A stretch of DNA of 64,000 nucleotides from Bacteroides luhongzhouii. GTDB taxonomy: Bacteria > Bacteroidota > Bacteroidia > Bacteroidales > Bacteroidaceae. Below, piece by piece: positions 10,061-19,239 of this stretch. The translations under genes were made by a program, and so were the position numbers. The notes beneath the pieces were generated by a model that worked only from the letters and a program-made list of their open reading frames with translations, did not search any database and had not been told where the DNA came from. How positions within the stretch are numbered: position 1 is the stretch's first letter; every line of letters starts with the position of its first letter. Location of the stretch: positions 434,001 through 498,000 of the forward strand of contig NZ_CP059973.1 of assembly GCF_009193295.2 (NCBI RefSeq), given 5' to 3'.

Positions 10061-10063
10061 TTT
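10028..10063 (+). terminator. Intrinsic terminator of the PUL 1 antisense RNA
   Basis: Perfect 9-bp stem CCGGAAGAT/ATCTTCCGG with a 7-nt loop (GTTCGAG), followed on the plus strand by TTTTTATTTTT. The T tract is on the plus strand only, so it does not serve the minus-strand FecR or SusC genes. Confidence 0.75.
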
Positions 10064-10166
10064 CTCTCCTTATCATTCCCTAAAGACTATTCAGTATTAT
10101 TTCTTTTACTCATATTCTTCAATTATAAGGTTAAACAATCATAGTATTATAATCTCTGGTAACCGG

Positions 10167-11180
10167 TTAATAGATAGTTATATTGCGCTCTTCAATTTTA
10201 TATTGTATTTTCTCTGTAGATGCCAACGCATCCAACACTTCCTGAATACTTTGCTCCCGACGGACGAAGTTTCCGTAGAACCGGAAGGTATTTAAAGAAT
10301 CATTGGCGATGTGAATAGTTACATTGTAGCTACGTTCCAATTCTTTCACGATGTCCGGCAAAAGTTCTTCATCAAAAAACAGATAACCGTCCGTCCATTG
10401 GGAGGCATTGGAGGCTGTGACAGTTTCTACTGTCATCAGTCCGTTCGCTTTGTTCAATATCGCTCTCTCGTCGGGTGCAAGGAAGGCTCCTTTCTCTTTT
10501 TTTAGTAAATTATTTAATTCTACTTTCCCTTCCAACAAGGATACTACGACTTCATGATCTTCCGGATAATCGCGAAAATTAAATTTGGTTCCCAATACCT
10601 GCAATTGCACATCTTTAGTCTTTACAAAGAAAGGGAGTTTTTCATTCCGCCGGACTTCAAAATATCCTTCGCCTTCTAATTCTACTTTACGGTTATCTAC
10701 TCCGAAGCCTTGTGAGTAGGTTATTCGTGAACCGGCATTCAGCCAAACCAATGTACCGTCAGGCAAATAAAGTTTCGTTCTTGATCCTAAAGGAGCCTCT
10801 ACGGATATATCTGCAAAAGTGTCTTTTACATTCACTCCCCCCTGCCAATATGAGAAGCATCCTACTGCAAGTATGACTGCGATAATCGCAGCATAACGCC
10901 ACAACACCGACAAACGGAATTCCTGACGAGGAGCTTTCTCCACTTGCTCCCGGCTCCCGATACGATTCTTAAATGTATCGAATGCCTTGTCTTTATTGTA
11001 TTTCGACGCAGCTTCACGGCTCACGGCAGAGAACCAGACTTCCCGTTGCTGAATAAAATAATCCTCATTGTCAGGTGATGCAGCTATCCATGCTTTCAGC
11101 TCGGCTAAAGCATTTTTGTCCAAACCTTCAGTCAGATAGGTTGAAATCAATTCATCAATATGTTTCTTTTCTTCTTCCAT
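10167..11180 (-). CDS. FecR-family anti-sigma factor (PUL 1)
   Basis: Inner-membrane protein of 337 residues that holds the ECF sigma factor and receives the signal from the SusC transducer. The N-terminal cytoplasmic part (about 1-90, including LKAWIAASPDNEDYF) is the sigma-binding region. One membrane segment follows (about 92-112, WRYAAIIAVILAVGCFSYW). The periplasmic FecR domain contains APLGSRTKLYLPDGTLVWLN, and the C-terminal DUF4974-type domain ends KIEERNITIY. It is downstream of the sigma gene with a 71-base gap and upstream of SusC, the usual order for ECF-controlled PULs, many of which act on host glycans. Confidence 0.93.
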   Translation of the reverse strand: MEEEKKHIDELISTYLTEGLDKNALAELKAWIAASPDNEDYFIQQREVWFSAVSREAASKYNKDKAFDTFKNRIGSREQVEKAPRQEFRLSVLWRYAAIIAVILAVGCFSYWQGGVNVKDTFADISVEAPLGSRTKLYLPDGTLVWLNAGSRITYSQGFGVDNRKVELEGEGYFEVRRNEKLPFFVKTKDVQLQVLGTKFNFRDYPEDHEVVVSLLEGKVELNNLLKKEKGAFLAPDERAILNKANGLMTVETVTASNASQWTDGYLFFDEELLPDIVKELERSYNVTIHIANDSLNTFRFYGNFVRREQSIQEVLDALASTEKIQYKIEERNITIY

Positions 11181-11251
11181 TTTTCTGCGTTCTATAAAGG
11201 AGACAGTAGATTTTTAATTGAGGGTAGTCTAAAAATGACTTTTTTTCGTTT

Positions 11252-11857
11252 TTATCCGAAAAAAAATAAAAGTAGAGTAATCAGATATTTACTTAAATTC
11301 GTTTGTAAAGATGCTAATGCATTCTTTATATGATATTTAACCGTATTGACAGAGATGCCCAACTCTTGAGAAATCTCTTCGTATGATTTTCCTTCAAAAC
11401 GACTTTTATCGAATACACGACGACATTCGCTCGGCAATTTATCAATGGCTTTATATATTTCTTCTTCCAGTTCACGCTCCAGCAATGTCCCCAACGGATG
11501 CGAATCGGATATCGTCATTTTATTGTCTGTTATCTCATCAGGCATTAGAGATGAAAACGCGATCTCGCGCTTTTCCCATTCTGAATTAAGATAGTTGATA
11601 CAACGATTACGGACGGCTCTCAACAAATAGCTACGGATGGAAACGGAAATCTCCAGCGTTTCACGAATCTCCCATAAATGAAAAATAGTATCTCCGACAA
11701 TGGTTTCCGCCAGGAATTGATCTTTTACATAGCCATTCGCAACATGACACAGCAAAGCATAGTGACGGTCATAGATGTATTGATAGGCATCTTCATTGCC
11801 TGTCTTCAACTGCTCTACTATTAAAGTTTCAGTATGCTCCATGGATGTATTAGTCAA
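11252..11857 (-). CDS. ECF-type RNA polymerase sigma factor (PUL 1)
   Basis: Extracytoplasmic-function sigma factor of the Bacteroides expansion group, predicted to activate the PUL 1 susC operon when released by FecR. Region 2 lies around YDRHYALLCHVANGYVKD and region 4 around CRRVFDKSRFEGKSYEEISQELG with the helix-turn-helix ISVNTVKYHIKNALASLQ. The C-terminus is hydrophobic (YLITLLLFFFG), as often seen in this group. The -7 box at 11868-11875 would place the transcript start near 11861. This makes the in-frame ATG at 11842 (MEHTETLIVEQL) a more comfortable start than 11857; I give the longer frame. Confidence 0.93.
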   Translation of the reverse strand: MTNTSMEHTETLIVEQLKTGNEDAYQYIYDRHYALLCHVANGYVKDQFLAETIVGDTIFHLWEIRETLEISVSIRSYLLRAVRNRCINYLNSEWEKREIAFSSLMPDEITDNKMTISDSHPLGTLLERELEEEIYKAIDKLPSECRRVFDKSRFEGKSYEEISQELGISVNTVKYHIKNALASLQTNLSKYLITLLLFFFG

Positions 11858-11867
11858 GTTAATGGCA

Positions 11868-11875
11868 CAAATTTA
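11868..11875 (-). promoter_or_regulatory. -7 promoter box TAAATTTG for the PUL 1 sigma gene
   Basis: Reads TAAATTTG on the minus strand (CAAATTTA on plus), an exact match to TAnnTTTG, 10 bases before the first ATG of the sigma gene. Confidence 0.5.
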
Positions 11876-11989
11876 AAGAAATTGCAGCAGACTACCTAAT
11901 ATCCATATTAATATCTTCAAGGACATCACAACCCAAAAGAATTATAAAAAAACTTCTCTCACTGATTTACGAAATATAGAATAAAAAGT

Positions 11990-11997
11990 TATTTTTG
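11990..11997 (+). promoter_or_regulatory. -7 promoter box TATTTTTG for the SLC13 transporter
   Basis: Exact TAnnTTTG match 33 bases before the start codon at 12031, within a divergent AT-rich spacer. Confidence 0.5.
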
Positions 11998-12030
11998 CAC
12001 CGTTTTTTAATTTTTTCTTAAACTAGTATC

Positions 12031-13545
12031 ATGTACAAGATTTTTCATGGCTTCCATCTAGTGGAAGCTTATCAGGATTTAAAGAAAGCCAAACGGTTAG
12101 CAAAAAATCAGACAGTGGCCAGATGTATAAAGTTAACCGTAGCTATTACCCTTTCCCTTATTTTATGGCTCCTCCCAATTGACACATTTGGTATAGAAGG
12201 GTTAACTGTTATAGAACAAAGACTTATTTCTATCTTTATTTTTGCCACACTTATGTGGGTATTCGAGGCTGTCCCTGCATGGACCACTTCCGTGCTGATT
12301 GTCGTTTTATTGTTACTTACCGTTTCCGACAGCAGTTTATGGTTCCTCATTCAAGGGGTTCCAACAGAAGAATTGGGACAGACAGTCAAATATAAGTCCA
12401 TTATGCACTGCTTTGCCGATCCTATCATTATGTTATTTATTGGTGGTTTCATACTTGCTATCGCAGCAACCAAAAGCGGATTGGACGTATTGTTGGCACG
12501 CGTCATGCTAAGACCTTTCGGAACACAATCACGCTATGTACTATTAGGGTTCATTCTTGTTACAGCTGCATTTTCAATGTTTCTTAGCAATACGGCTACA
12601 GCAGCCATGATGCTTACTTTCCTTACTCCTGTATTAAAAGCACTTCCGGCAGACGGTAAAGGTAAAATAGGTTTGGCCATGGCTATTCCTGTGGCTGCCA
12701 ATGTAGGCGGTATGGGAACTCCTATCGGCACACCGCCCAACGCTATCGCTTTAAAATACCTGAATGACCCGGAAGGACTGAACCTGAACATCGGTTTCGG
12801 AGAATGGATGAGTTTTATGTTACCCTATACTATTATTGTATTGTTTATCGCCTGGTTTATACTTTTACGATTGTTTCCCTTTAAACAAAAGAATATTGAG
12901 TTACAAATTGAAGGTGAAGCCAAAAAAGATTGGCGTTCCATTGTGGTTTATATCACTTTTGCCATCACAGTCATACTTTGGATGTTTGACAAAGTGACAG
13001 GAGTAAATTCAAATGTAGTAGCTATGATTCCGGTAGCCGTATTCTGTATAACGGGAGTCATCACTAAACGTGACTTGGAAGAAATCAGTTGGAGCGTACT
13101 CTGGATGGTAGCCGGTGGCTTCGCCCTAGGCGTTGCTTTACAGGAAACCGGGCTGGCCAAGCATATGATTGAAGCTATCCCCTTCAACACATGGCCTCCT
13201 GTATTAATGATTGTCGGCTCCGGGCTGATTTGTTATGCTATGGCAAACTTCATCTCACATACGGCTACCGCCGCATTGCTTGTCCCCATTCTTGCCATTG
13301 CAGGAAGCAGCATGCGCGAAAATCTGTATTCATTAGGTGGAGTCGAAACTTTATTGATCGGGGTAGCAATCGGTTCATCATTAGCAATGATATTGCCTAT
13401 TAGTACTCCTCCCAACGCATTGGCGCATGCCACAGGCATGATTCAGCAAAAGGATATGGAGAAAGTCGGCATAATCATGGGAATTATCGGATTGATACTG
13501 GGATATACTATGTTGATTATACTTGGCTCCAACAAGTTATTATAA
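12031..13545 (+). CDS. DASS/SLC13-family sodium-coupled anion transporter
   Basis: Inner-membrane transporter of 504 residues with about a dozen hydrophobic segments, predicted to bring di- or tricarboxylates (or sulfate) into the cell with sodium. Two internally related halves each carry the DASS signature: SNTATAAMM with GTPIGTPPNAIAL in the first and SHTATAALL with STPPNALAHATG in the second. These SNT and TPP loops form the sodium and substrate sites of the family. The gene is monocistronic, with a promoter box at 11990 and a terminator at 13570, and it separates PUL 1 from the MINPP/HTCS pair. The substrate cannot be assigned from sequence. Confidence 0.9.
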   Translation: MYKIFHGFHLVEAYQDLKKAKRLAKNQTVARCIKLTVAITLSLILWLLPIDTFGIEGLTVIEQRLISIFIFATLMWVFEAVPAWTTSVLIVVLLLLTVSDSSLWFLIQGVPTEELGQTVKYKSIMHCFADPIIMLFIGGFILAIAATKSGLDVLLARVMLRPFGTQSRYVLLGFILVTAAFSMFLSNTATAAMMLTFLTPVLKALPADGKGKIGLAMAIPVAANVGGMGTPIGTPPNAIALKYLNDPEGLNLNIGFGEWMSFMLPYTIIVLFIAWFILLRLFPFKQKNIELQIEGEAKKDWRSIVVYITFAITVILWMFDKVTGVNSNVVAMIPVAVFCITGVITKRDLEEISWSVLWMVAGGFALGVALQETGLAKHMIEAIPFNTWPPVLMIVGSGLICYAMANFISHTATAALLVPILAIAGSSMRENLYSLGGVETLLIGVAIGSSLAMILPISTPPNALAHATGMIQQKDMEKVGIIMGIIGLILGYTMLIILGSNKLL

Positions 13546-13569
13546 ATAATCCTCTTCCCGTTAAAATGA

Positions 13570-13606
13570 GCCCTGTAGGAACAAGTCATTCCCACAGGGC
13601 TTTTTT
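13570..13606 (+). terminator. Intrinsic terminator after the SLC13 gene
   Basis: Stem GCCCTGT/ACAGGGC continued by GGAA/TTCC after one A-C mismatch, followed by TTTTTT. It stands between convergent genes and overlaps no coding sequence. Confidence 0.85.
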
Positions 13607-13607
13607 G

Positions 13608-14894
13608 TTAACCATTCTTGTTTTGAAAACCGGAAAGTATCTTTTTCGACATCGCTATCCGCTGTTCAAGAAACTCCCGGACTTCTTCCCATCGATAATA
13701 TGGAAAACGAGATGTTACCACGGGAATAGACACTTCTTTCTCATTCAAAAGTACTTTAATCCAAACCTGACTGTTTTCATCATGATAAAGAATCCATTGG
13801 ACATTGGCAGCCATGGGAGCAATATCATAATCTTTCCAATAAGTGGATACAGAGTCGGAAGACGTTACCTGTATGTCAGTTTTTCCTATACCCATCAGGG
13901 CCACAAACGGAATAACAGTTTCCGCATGTGCAAAACGAAGATTTGCCCGGTTGTCCGATTGTCCGTTAATAGCCTTCTCTGTAGTTCGAATGAACTCCGA
14001 AAGTAACGGCCATGCTATTGCGACCGGCAACATATTTCCTATCGGCGCCGCACTTTTGGTCATATATTGCCGTAAGTTCTGTGTCTGCCAATAATTGTAC
14101 CATTCTTCATTTCTAAAAAGATCTTTCATATCAAAAGGCAAGCCCGTATCGGGAAGTATTGCTGCTATTGAAAACAAAGCCATGACAAATTCCCGGCTTT
14201 CCTGTTCCGTTTCCTTTCCCGAGGTAAGAAAGATTCTATTCATGACCGGAGCGACCATTATCTTATCCCGGACAAATGATTCATATAATGGAATCCAGCC
14301 TCCTTTTTCCTTATAATGAAGATAAGGCTGGTTCAAATCAAAAAAACGAAGAAAAGTATCATATTGTTTTCCTGCATTTCGCTGTATGACCAGTGAAGAA
14401 TCACGTTTCTTCATACCGGAAAGAAAAGCATCCATGCTGTTAATGCAACGAGGAACATAAGTAGCTATGGCTTCAATCCGAGCTGAATCAGCAAATAGTT
14501 CCGGATAACGAAATAACATACGTTCTGCAATTTCCTTTTGCTCTTGTTCACCTATTGGCGACAGTTCTCCCCATTGTCCGTCAAAAGCTTCAGACAGTTG
14601 TAATACCGTAGCAAGTAATTCCACCCCTTTTGCCGTCAACCTTTTCTCCTGTTCCGCCAAGACAAGCGCACCTTTAACTTTTTCCAAGGCTTTCCCGGAA
14701 GTCGGAAAACGTGCTCCGTGCCTCCCTAAATGGTTGATATAAAAAGGAGTCATACCCTCATGGTTCGAAGTGGACAAAGCTTTTATTAAAGGGTATGGCA
14801 TAGCTGTACCCGCATATTTCTGAACTCCACTTTGTCCAAGTAGAGAAGTTACCGGGTAAAGCAAAACGGCTAAAAATATCAGTATTACTTTCAT
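13608..14894 (-). CDS. Secreted histidine phosphatase, MINPP-type inositol polyphosphate phosphatase
   Basis: Clade 2 histidine phosphatase predicted to strip phosphates from phytate (inositol hexakisphosphate) or related phosphoesters in the periplasm or in vesicles. The start at 14894 (MKVILIFLAVLLYPVTSLLGQ) gives a clean signal peptide; twelve in-frame codons further upstream do not belong to it. The nucleophile motif is RHGARFP (RHGxRxP) and the proton-donor motif is HAE in FAHAETVIPF, the MINPP version rather than the HD of classic phytases. About 428 residues, a normal length. It starts 70 bases after the HTCS gene, so the two may share a message. The remnant at 35299-35671 is a second, broken member of the family. 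Confidence 0.88.
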   Translation of the reverse strand: MKVILIFLAVLLYPVTSLLGQSGVQKYAGTAMPYPLIKALSTSNHEGMTPFYINHLGRHGARFPTSGKALEKVKGALVLAEQEKRLTAKGVELLATVLQLSEAFDGQWGELSPIGEQEQKEIAERMLFRYPELFADSARIEAIATYVPRCINSMDAFLSGMKKRDSSLVIQRNAGKQYDTFLRFFDLNQPYLHYKEKGGWIPLYESFVRDKIMVAPVMNRIFLTSGKETEQESREFVMALFSIAAILPDTGLPFDMKDLFRNEEWYNYWQTQNLRQYMTKSAAPIGNMLPVAIAWPLLSEFIRTTEKAINGQSDNRANLRFAHAETVIPFVALMGIGKTDIQVTSSDSVSTYWKDYDIAPMAANVQWILYHDENSQVWIKVLLNEKEVSIPVVTSRFPYYRWEEVREFLEQRIAMSKKILSGFQNKNG

Positions 14895-14964
14895 CTGGCA
14901 GAATCTGTTTCTTTTTATGCAACATAACAACCAGAGATAGAATAATGTTTATTCACCCTACATG

Positions 14965-17900
14965 CTATTCCATGTTTTTGAAATCGGTTATTGAAGAAGA
15001 AATTTCCTTTCCTGACTCCGCATACTTGCTTGGACTTACACCATAATATTTTTTAAATACTTCCCTGAAGTATTTCGCATCCGAGAACCCGACCATATCG
15101 GTAATTTCCGCTATTGTATATTCGCCCTGCTTTAGCAATTGCGCGGCATGTTGCAAACGTATCATCCGGATATAATCGGCCGGAGCATAACCTGTCAATG
15201 CCTTTAATTTATTGAAAAAGCTCGTACGACTCATATGATGCTGGATGCTAAGCATTTCCACATTAAAATTCGAATTCCCCATGTTCTTCTCTATACATTC
15301 TTTGACAGAAGCTATAAATTTCCAGTCCAAGGTATTAGTACAATTAGCCGGGAAACTCGGTTCTTCCTCTTCGATACTATTATAAACCTGGCGGAGCAAA
15401 GCACGATTCGTAAGTATATTTTTTATCGTTGCCTTGAGTATCCCTACACTGAAAGGCTTGGTGATATAAGCATCCGCTCCGATTTCCAGTCCTTCGAGCA
15501 TATTCTTCTCATCTCCCAATGCTGTCAGCAAAACGACCGGAATATGAGACATCTCAAGATCGCCTTTAATCGCTGAACAAAGTTCATCTCCGCTCATTTC
15601 AGGCATCATTATATCGGATATAACAAGATCCGGATTAAATTCCCGGATTATGATAAGCGCATCCTTTCCATTCGGACATGCCTGAATATTATAACTCGTC
15701 TTAAGCATATCCACCAGATAATTGCGCAAATCATCATTATCCTCCACTATCAAGATACGTTGTAAGGAACTGTTTATCTGGGATATCTCCATAGTCGGCA
15801 AATCAGAAATACTACCCGGTATGATAGTCTCCGGACGTTGTTCTAATAGCTTGGGAGAAATAAATTTTGCTTTATGGAGATGAGTATTTCCTTTCGGGAA
15901 AGTAAGCCGTACGCAAGTACCCTGATGTTCGGCACTCTGAATCCGGATCTTGCCTTTATGCAACTTGACCAGTTTGTATACCAGCATCAGCCCTATTCCG
16001 CTACCTGTCACTTTGAGATTGACAACATTGCTGCCTCGAAAACAATTCCTGAACAATTTTTTCTGTTCACCCAAAGGAATACCGATTCCAGTATCTTTCA
16101 CCTCGATGCTCCAGGTGTCTCCTTCCTCACAAGCGGAAATACAAACACTACCTTCTTCAGATGTATACTTCAAAGCATTCGACAAGATATTTTTCAATAT
16201 GGATCCCATCTTGTCACTATCAAACCATACATTCAGATAGTCAAAATTGCTTTCATAAACAAACCTGACATGTTTCATTTCGGCATATTTGCGAAAAGCG
16301 GCACAAACATCATTCATAAAGGTATTCAGTTCATACTCGGAAACATAGAGCGTAGATGAATAGACATCTATCCGTTCGAAATTTATCAAGTTGGTCGTCA
16401 GTTGAAGTAATGTATTCACATTCTTAAGAGCCATATTCATATGGGGCAACGCCTGTTCAGCCACCATATGATTTTCTACCACTTCCTCCAACGGTGCTTT
16501 TATCAATGTAAGCGGTGTACGGATGTCATGAGCCGTATTAATAAAGAACTGTGTCTTTTCATCCGATATTTTCTTTTGTTTATGCAACATGATAATACGG
16601 AATATGATAACCATAATCAGCAGCAACAGAATTGCATATCCTACCATCGCCCATACACTGGCCCACACCGGAGGAGTGATAATGATCTGAATACTCCTCG
16701 TCTCATAAGTTTTGTATTTCTCTTCATTAGATATGGCACGAATTTGCAAAGTATAATTTCCGGGAGGCAAATTTCGGACAAGAATCCGGTTATCCTGACT
16801 CGGACGGCTCCACTCTTTATGATAACCGTCAATCTTCCATGAATAAAGAATATTGGAAGGATAATCATAATTAATGGAAGCGACATCAAAAGAGAAAGTG
16901 TTTTGCCCGTAGGTTAGTTCAAGCCGTTCTGTTTCGTCAATGTCCTTCTCCAAAGGAGATCCGTCATCACCCGGATAAACAGGATGATAGGCTATCATAA
17001 AATCGCGCAGCAACAGACGTGAGTAATGCGGCTCCGGTATCTGTATGTCTGTCGGAAATCTGATAGCACCGTCATTACCACCAAAAACAAGCGTACCATT
17101 GCTGTAAGTTGTAGCAGAGCCTGCATTAAAATTAACACTCATCAGCCCCTGTTCCCGCGTCCAGTTGCGGAAAGAGTGTTCCTTGGGCGAATAGATTGTA
17201 ATACCGTTCTCCGTCCCCATCAGGAGGCTTTTGTCCTGACGTGGAAGAATCGTATAAATATTGTCGGAAATCAACGCACAATTATCGGTCCGGTACTGAT
17301 GGATGAAAACCTCCTTATTGATATCATAAACAAGAAGTCCGGCTCCACGGGTACCAATATACAGAATACCGTCTTCTCTTTGGTATAATGCACATATATA
17401 AAGAGATTCAATGGGCAGGTCAATATACCGGTACACTCCGGTTTGCTTATCAAGCTGATAGAGTCCCATTCTCGTACCAATCCACATCTGGCGGGCATTT
17501 TTCTCCAGAATAGTAGTAATGGAACTTACCCCGGGATATAAACGGACGTTTTTAGTCTCAAGATTGATGCGTTTTAGGTGATAATACCCGCCAGACCATA
17601 TATCACCACTCGAATCCTTTTTAATATCAAAAATATACTGGTCGGGACGTATTCCTGCCATAGTAGAAGGAGATAGAAGACTTATTTTAAGTCCTTTTTT
17701 TTCTATCTTGTAAATATTGGAAGTAAAGCCACCAGCCCATATCACACCGGGAGAAACCTCACACAGTGCTAAAAAGATGTGATTCTCATCATCCGGTACC
17801 GGATCAAAAGAACTAAAAAAAGAATGCCACTCTTTTGTATCGGTCTGGTAGAGACTGACACCATTGCTGGTTGCAAACCAAAGATCGCCGTCACTATCCT

Positions 17901-18999
17901 CCATTACATCATGAACCTGATTATTCACCAATGACCGGTTGTTACCAAGGGAATGCTTTATCAGGTCGTAACTCTGATAACGATTGTTACGGATTGTGAT
18001 ACCGGTTGGATAATTGGCAAGCCAGATACGTTCTTCTTCATCCACATAGATATCATTGATATTGTTTCCGTTCATCTTATTATAACTACTATAATCAGCC
18101 GTTATATAAGGTACACTCATGCAGGTATTCACATCCAGTTTGTATACCCCTTTTCCACCTGTAGCTATCAACAGTTCATGGGCATTCAATGAAACGATCC
18201 GGTTAATTTCTACATTGTTGGGTGAACTGCAGGAAGTAATTTTTCCCGCTTCACCAATATTATAGATCAGTATTCCCTCTTTATAAGTTCCTACAAACAA
18301 TTGTTTGGAAACATCATGGTAATAGAGTTCATGCACCGGAGTACTGATATTATTCACCACTTCATCGGATATCAACTTAAATTCTCCCTCTTCTATTCCA
18401 ACACTAAACAGGCCGCTTCCCGTACCGATAAAAAAATGGTTGCTATCCGTCTGTTCAATGGCAGTTATTTCCCCATGAACCGGCACCGCTTTATGCAACG
18501 TTTTTCCAGTACGGATATTATACCAAGTAATAGTGTCTTTATAGCATAACCACACATGGTCATTCTTGTCCAAATAACCGTAATCAAGAAATGCCTGCGA
18601 CTTATTTCTGATCAGTTCCGGATGTACATAAGCCAGTTCGAATTTATCATGTTGAGAATCATACTTGAAAATACGCCCTTTTTGACCAATCACCCATAAT
18701 ACATCCTTGCTATCCATATAGAATCTGCTCAAGGCAACCCGTGAATCCAACTTCATGTTGTCGTCTGAAAAGGTATAATGCTTAATATATTTGCCGTCAT
18801 AACGGTCTACTCCTTCCTGAGTCAGAAACCACATATACCCTCGCCGGTCTTTCTGGATATGGTATATTTTCTGATTGTTCAGACCGTTTTCCAGCCCTAT
18901 ATACTTATAAATCTGCCCCTTGCTTACAGTAGCATTAATGAGAAGGAATATAAACAACAAATATCTTCTCATTTTTACAAAACTATTCATGTCTTTCAC
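14965..18999 (-). CDS. Hybrid two-component system sensor/regulator (HTCS)
   Basis: One-protein sensor and transcription factor of 1344 residues that usually senses a PUL-specific oligosaccharide in the periplasm. Order: signal or membrane anchor (MRRYLLFIFLLINATVSKG), two seven-bladed propellers built of Reg_prop repeats such as DGDLWFATSNGVSLY (to about residue 690), a Y_Y_Y domain (about 700-765), one membrane helix (about 770-795), histidine kinase with His824 in TAHDIRTPLTLIK and ATP lid GSGIGLMLVYKLV, a receiver with Asp1129 in LVISDIMMPEMSGDE, and a C-terminal AraC-type DNA-binding domain. All key phosphotransfer residues are present. The start may be nine codons later (18972). It borders PUL 2, whose ECF pair is at the other end. 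Confidence 0.95.
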   Translation of the reverse strand: MKDMNSFVKMRRYLLFIFLLINATVSKGQIYKYIGLENGLNNQKIYHIQKDRRGYMWFLTQEGVDRYDGKYIKHYTFSDDNMKLDSRVALSRFYMDSKDVLWVIGQKGRIFKYDSQHDKFELAYVHPELIRNKSQAFLDYGYLDKNDHVWLCYKDTITWYNIRTGKTLHKAVPVHGEITAIEQTDSNHFFIGTGSGLFSVGIEEGEFKLISDEVVNNISTPVHELYYHDVSKQLFVGTYKEGILIYNIGEAGKITSCSSPNNVEINRIVSLNAHELLIATGGKGVYKLDVNTCMSVPYITADYSSYNKMNGNNINDIYVDEEERIWLANYPTGITIRNNRYQSYDLIKHSLGNNRSLVNNQVHDVMEDSDGDLWFATSNGVSLYQTDTKEWHSFFSSFDPVPDDENHIFLALCEVSPGVIWAGGFTSNIYKIEKKGLKISLLSPSTMAGIRPDQYIFDIKKDSSGDIWSGGYYHLKRINLETKNVRLYPGVSSITTILEKNARQMWIGTRMGLYQLDKQTGVYRYIDLPIESLYICALYQREDGILYIGTRGAGLLVYDINKEVFIHQYRTDNCALISDNIYTILPRQDKSLLMGTENGITIYSPKEHSFRNWTREQGLMSVNFNAGSATTYSNGTLVFGGNDGAIRFPTDIQIPEPHYSRLLLRDFMIAYHPVYPGDDGSPLEKDIDETERLELTYGQNTFSFDVASINYDYPSNILYSWKIDGYHKEWSRPSQDNRILVRNLPPGNYTLQIRAISNEEKYKTYETRSIQIIITPPVWASVWAMVGYAILLLLIMVIIFRIIMLHKQKKISDEKTQFFINTAHDIRTPLTLIKAPLEEVVENHMVAEQALPHMNMALKNVNTLLQLTTNLINFERIDVYSSTLYVSEYELNTFMNDVCAAFRKYAEMKHVRFVYESNFDYLNVWFDSDKMGSILKNILSNALKYTSEEGSVCISACEEGDTWSIEVKDTGIGIPLGEQKKLFRNCFRGSNVVNLKVTGSGIGLMLVYKLVKLHKGKIRIQSAEHQGTCVRLTFPKGNTHLHKAKFISPKLLEQRPETIIPGSISDLPTMEISQINSSLQRILIVEDNDDLRNYLVDMLKTSYNIQACPNGKDALIIIREFNPDLVISDIMMPEMSGDELCSAIKGDLEMSHIPVVLLTALGDEKNMLEGLEIGADAYITKPFSVGILKATIKNILTNRALLRQVYNSIEEEEPSFPANCTNTLDWKFIASVKECIEKNMGNSNFNVEMLSIQHHMSRTSFFNKLKALTGYAPADYIRMIRLQHAAQLLKQGEYTIAEITDMVGFSDAKYFREVFKKYYGVSPSKYAESGKEISSSITDFKNME

Positions 19000-19192
19000 A
19001 AATATTCAAAAAACTTCCTGCAAAAATATGAAAAAATTAATTAAAACACAACCCAACAAATGTATTCATATTTCAACTAATAATTAAAATCATTTTTTAT
19101 ATGCACAATTTTTAGTTTGTTGAATATTCTAAAGAAGAACCAAGAATCCCCGGCAGTTTTCGAAAAGATTAAGGTTTTCCCAAAAAATAAAA

Positions 19193-19233
19193 AATAGAAA
19201 GCTATCCCAATATTCTTAAAATAGCTTTCTATT
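19193..19233 (-). terminator. Terminator of the PUL 2 susC operon
   Basis: Perfect 13-bp stem (AATAGAAAGCTAT/ATAGCTTTCTATT) with a 15-nt loop, 6 bases after the GH20 stop. On the minus strand it is followed by TTTTATTTTTTGGG, so it ends the leftward operon. The remaining spacer to the HTCS gene (19000-19192) is AT-rich with no evident feature. Confidence 0.85.
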
Positions 19234-19239
19234 CATATA

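Larger units (their letters stand above)
9900..10166. other. Intergenic leader between FecR and SusC of PUL 1
   Basis: No coding sequence is evident in these 267 bases. They contain the leader of the susC message on the minus strand and, on the plus strand, a TAACTTTG promoter element at 9961-9968 and a hairpin plus T tract at 10028-10063. An 8-bp palindrome (AACCGGTT) lies near 10159. Confidence 0.6.

Noticed and set aside
10028..10063. Terminator for the FecR gene
   Set aside because: FecR is transcribed leftward, while the T tract lies on the plus-strand side of the stem.
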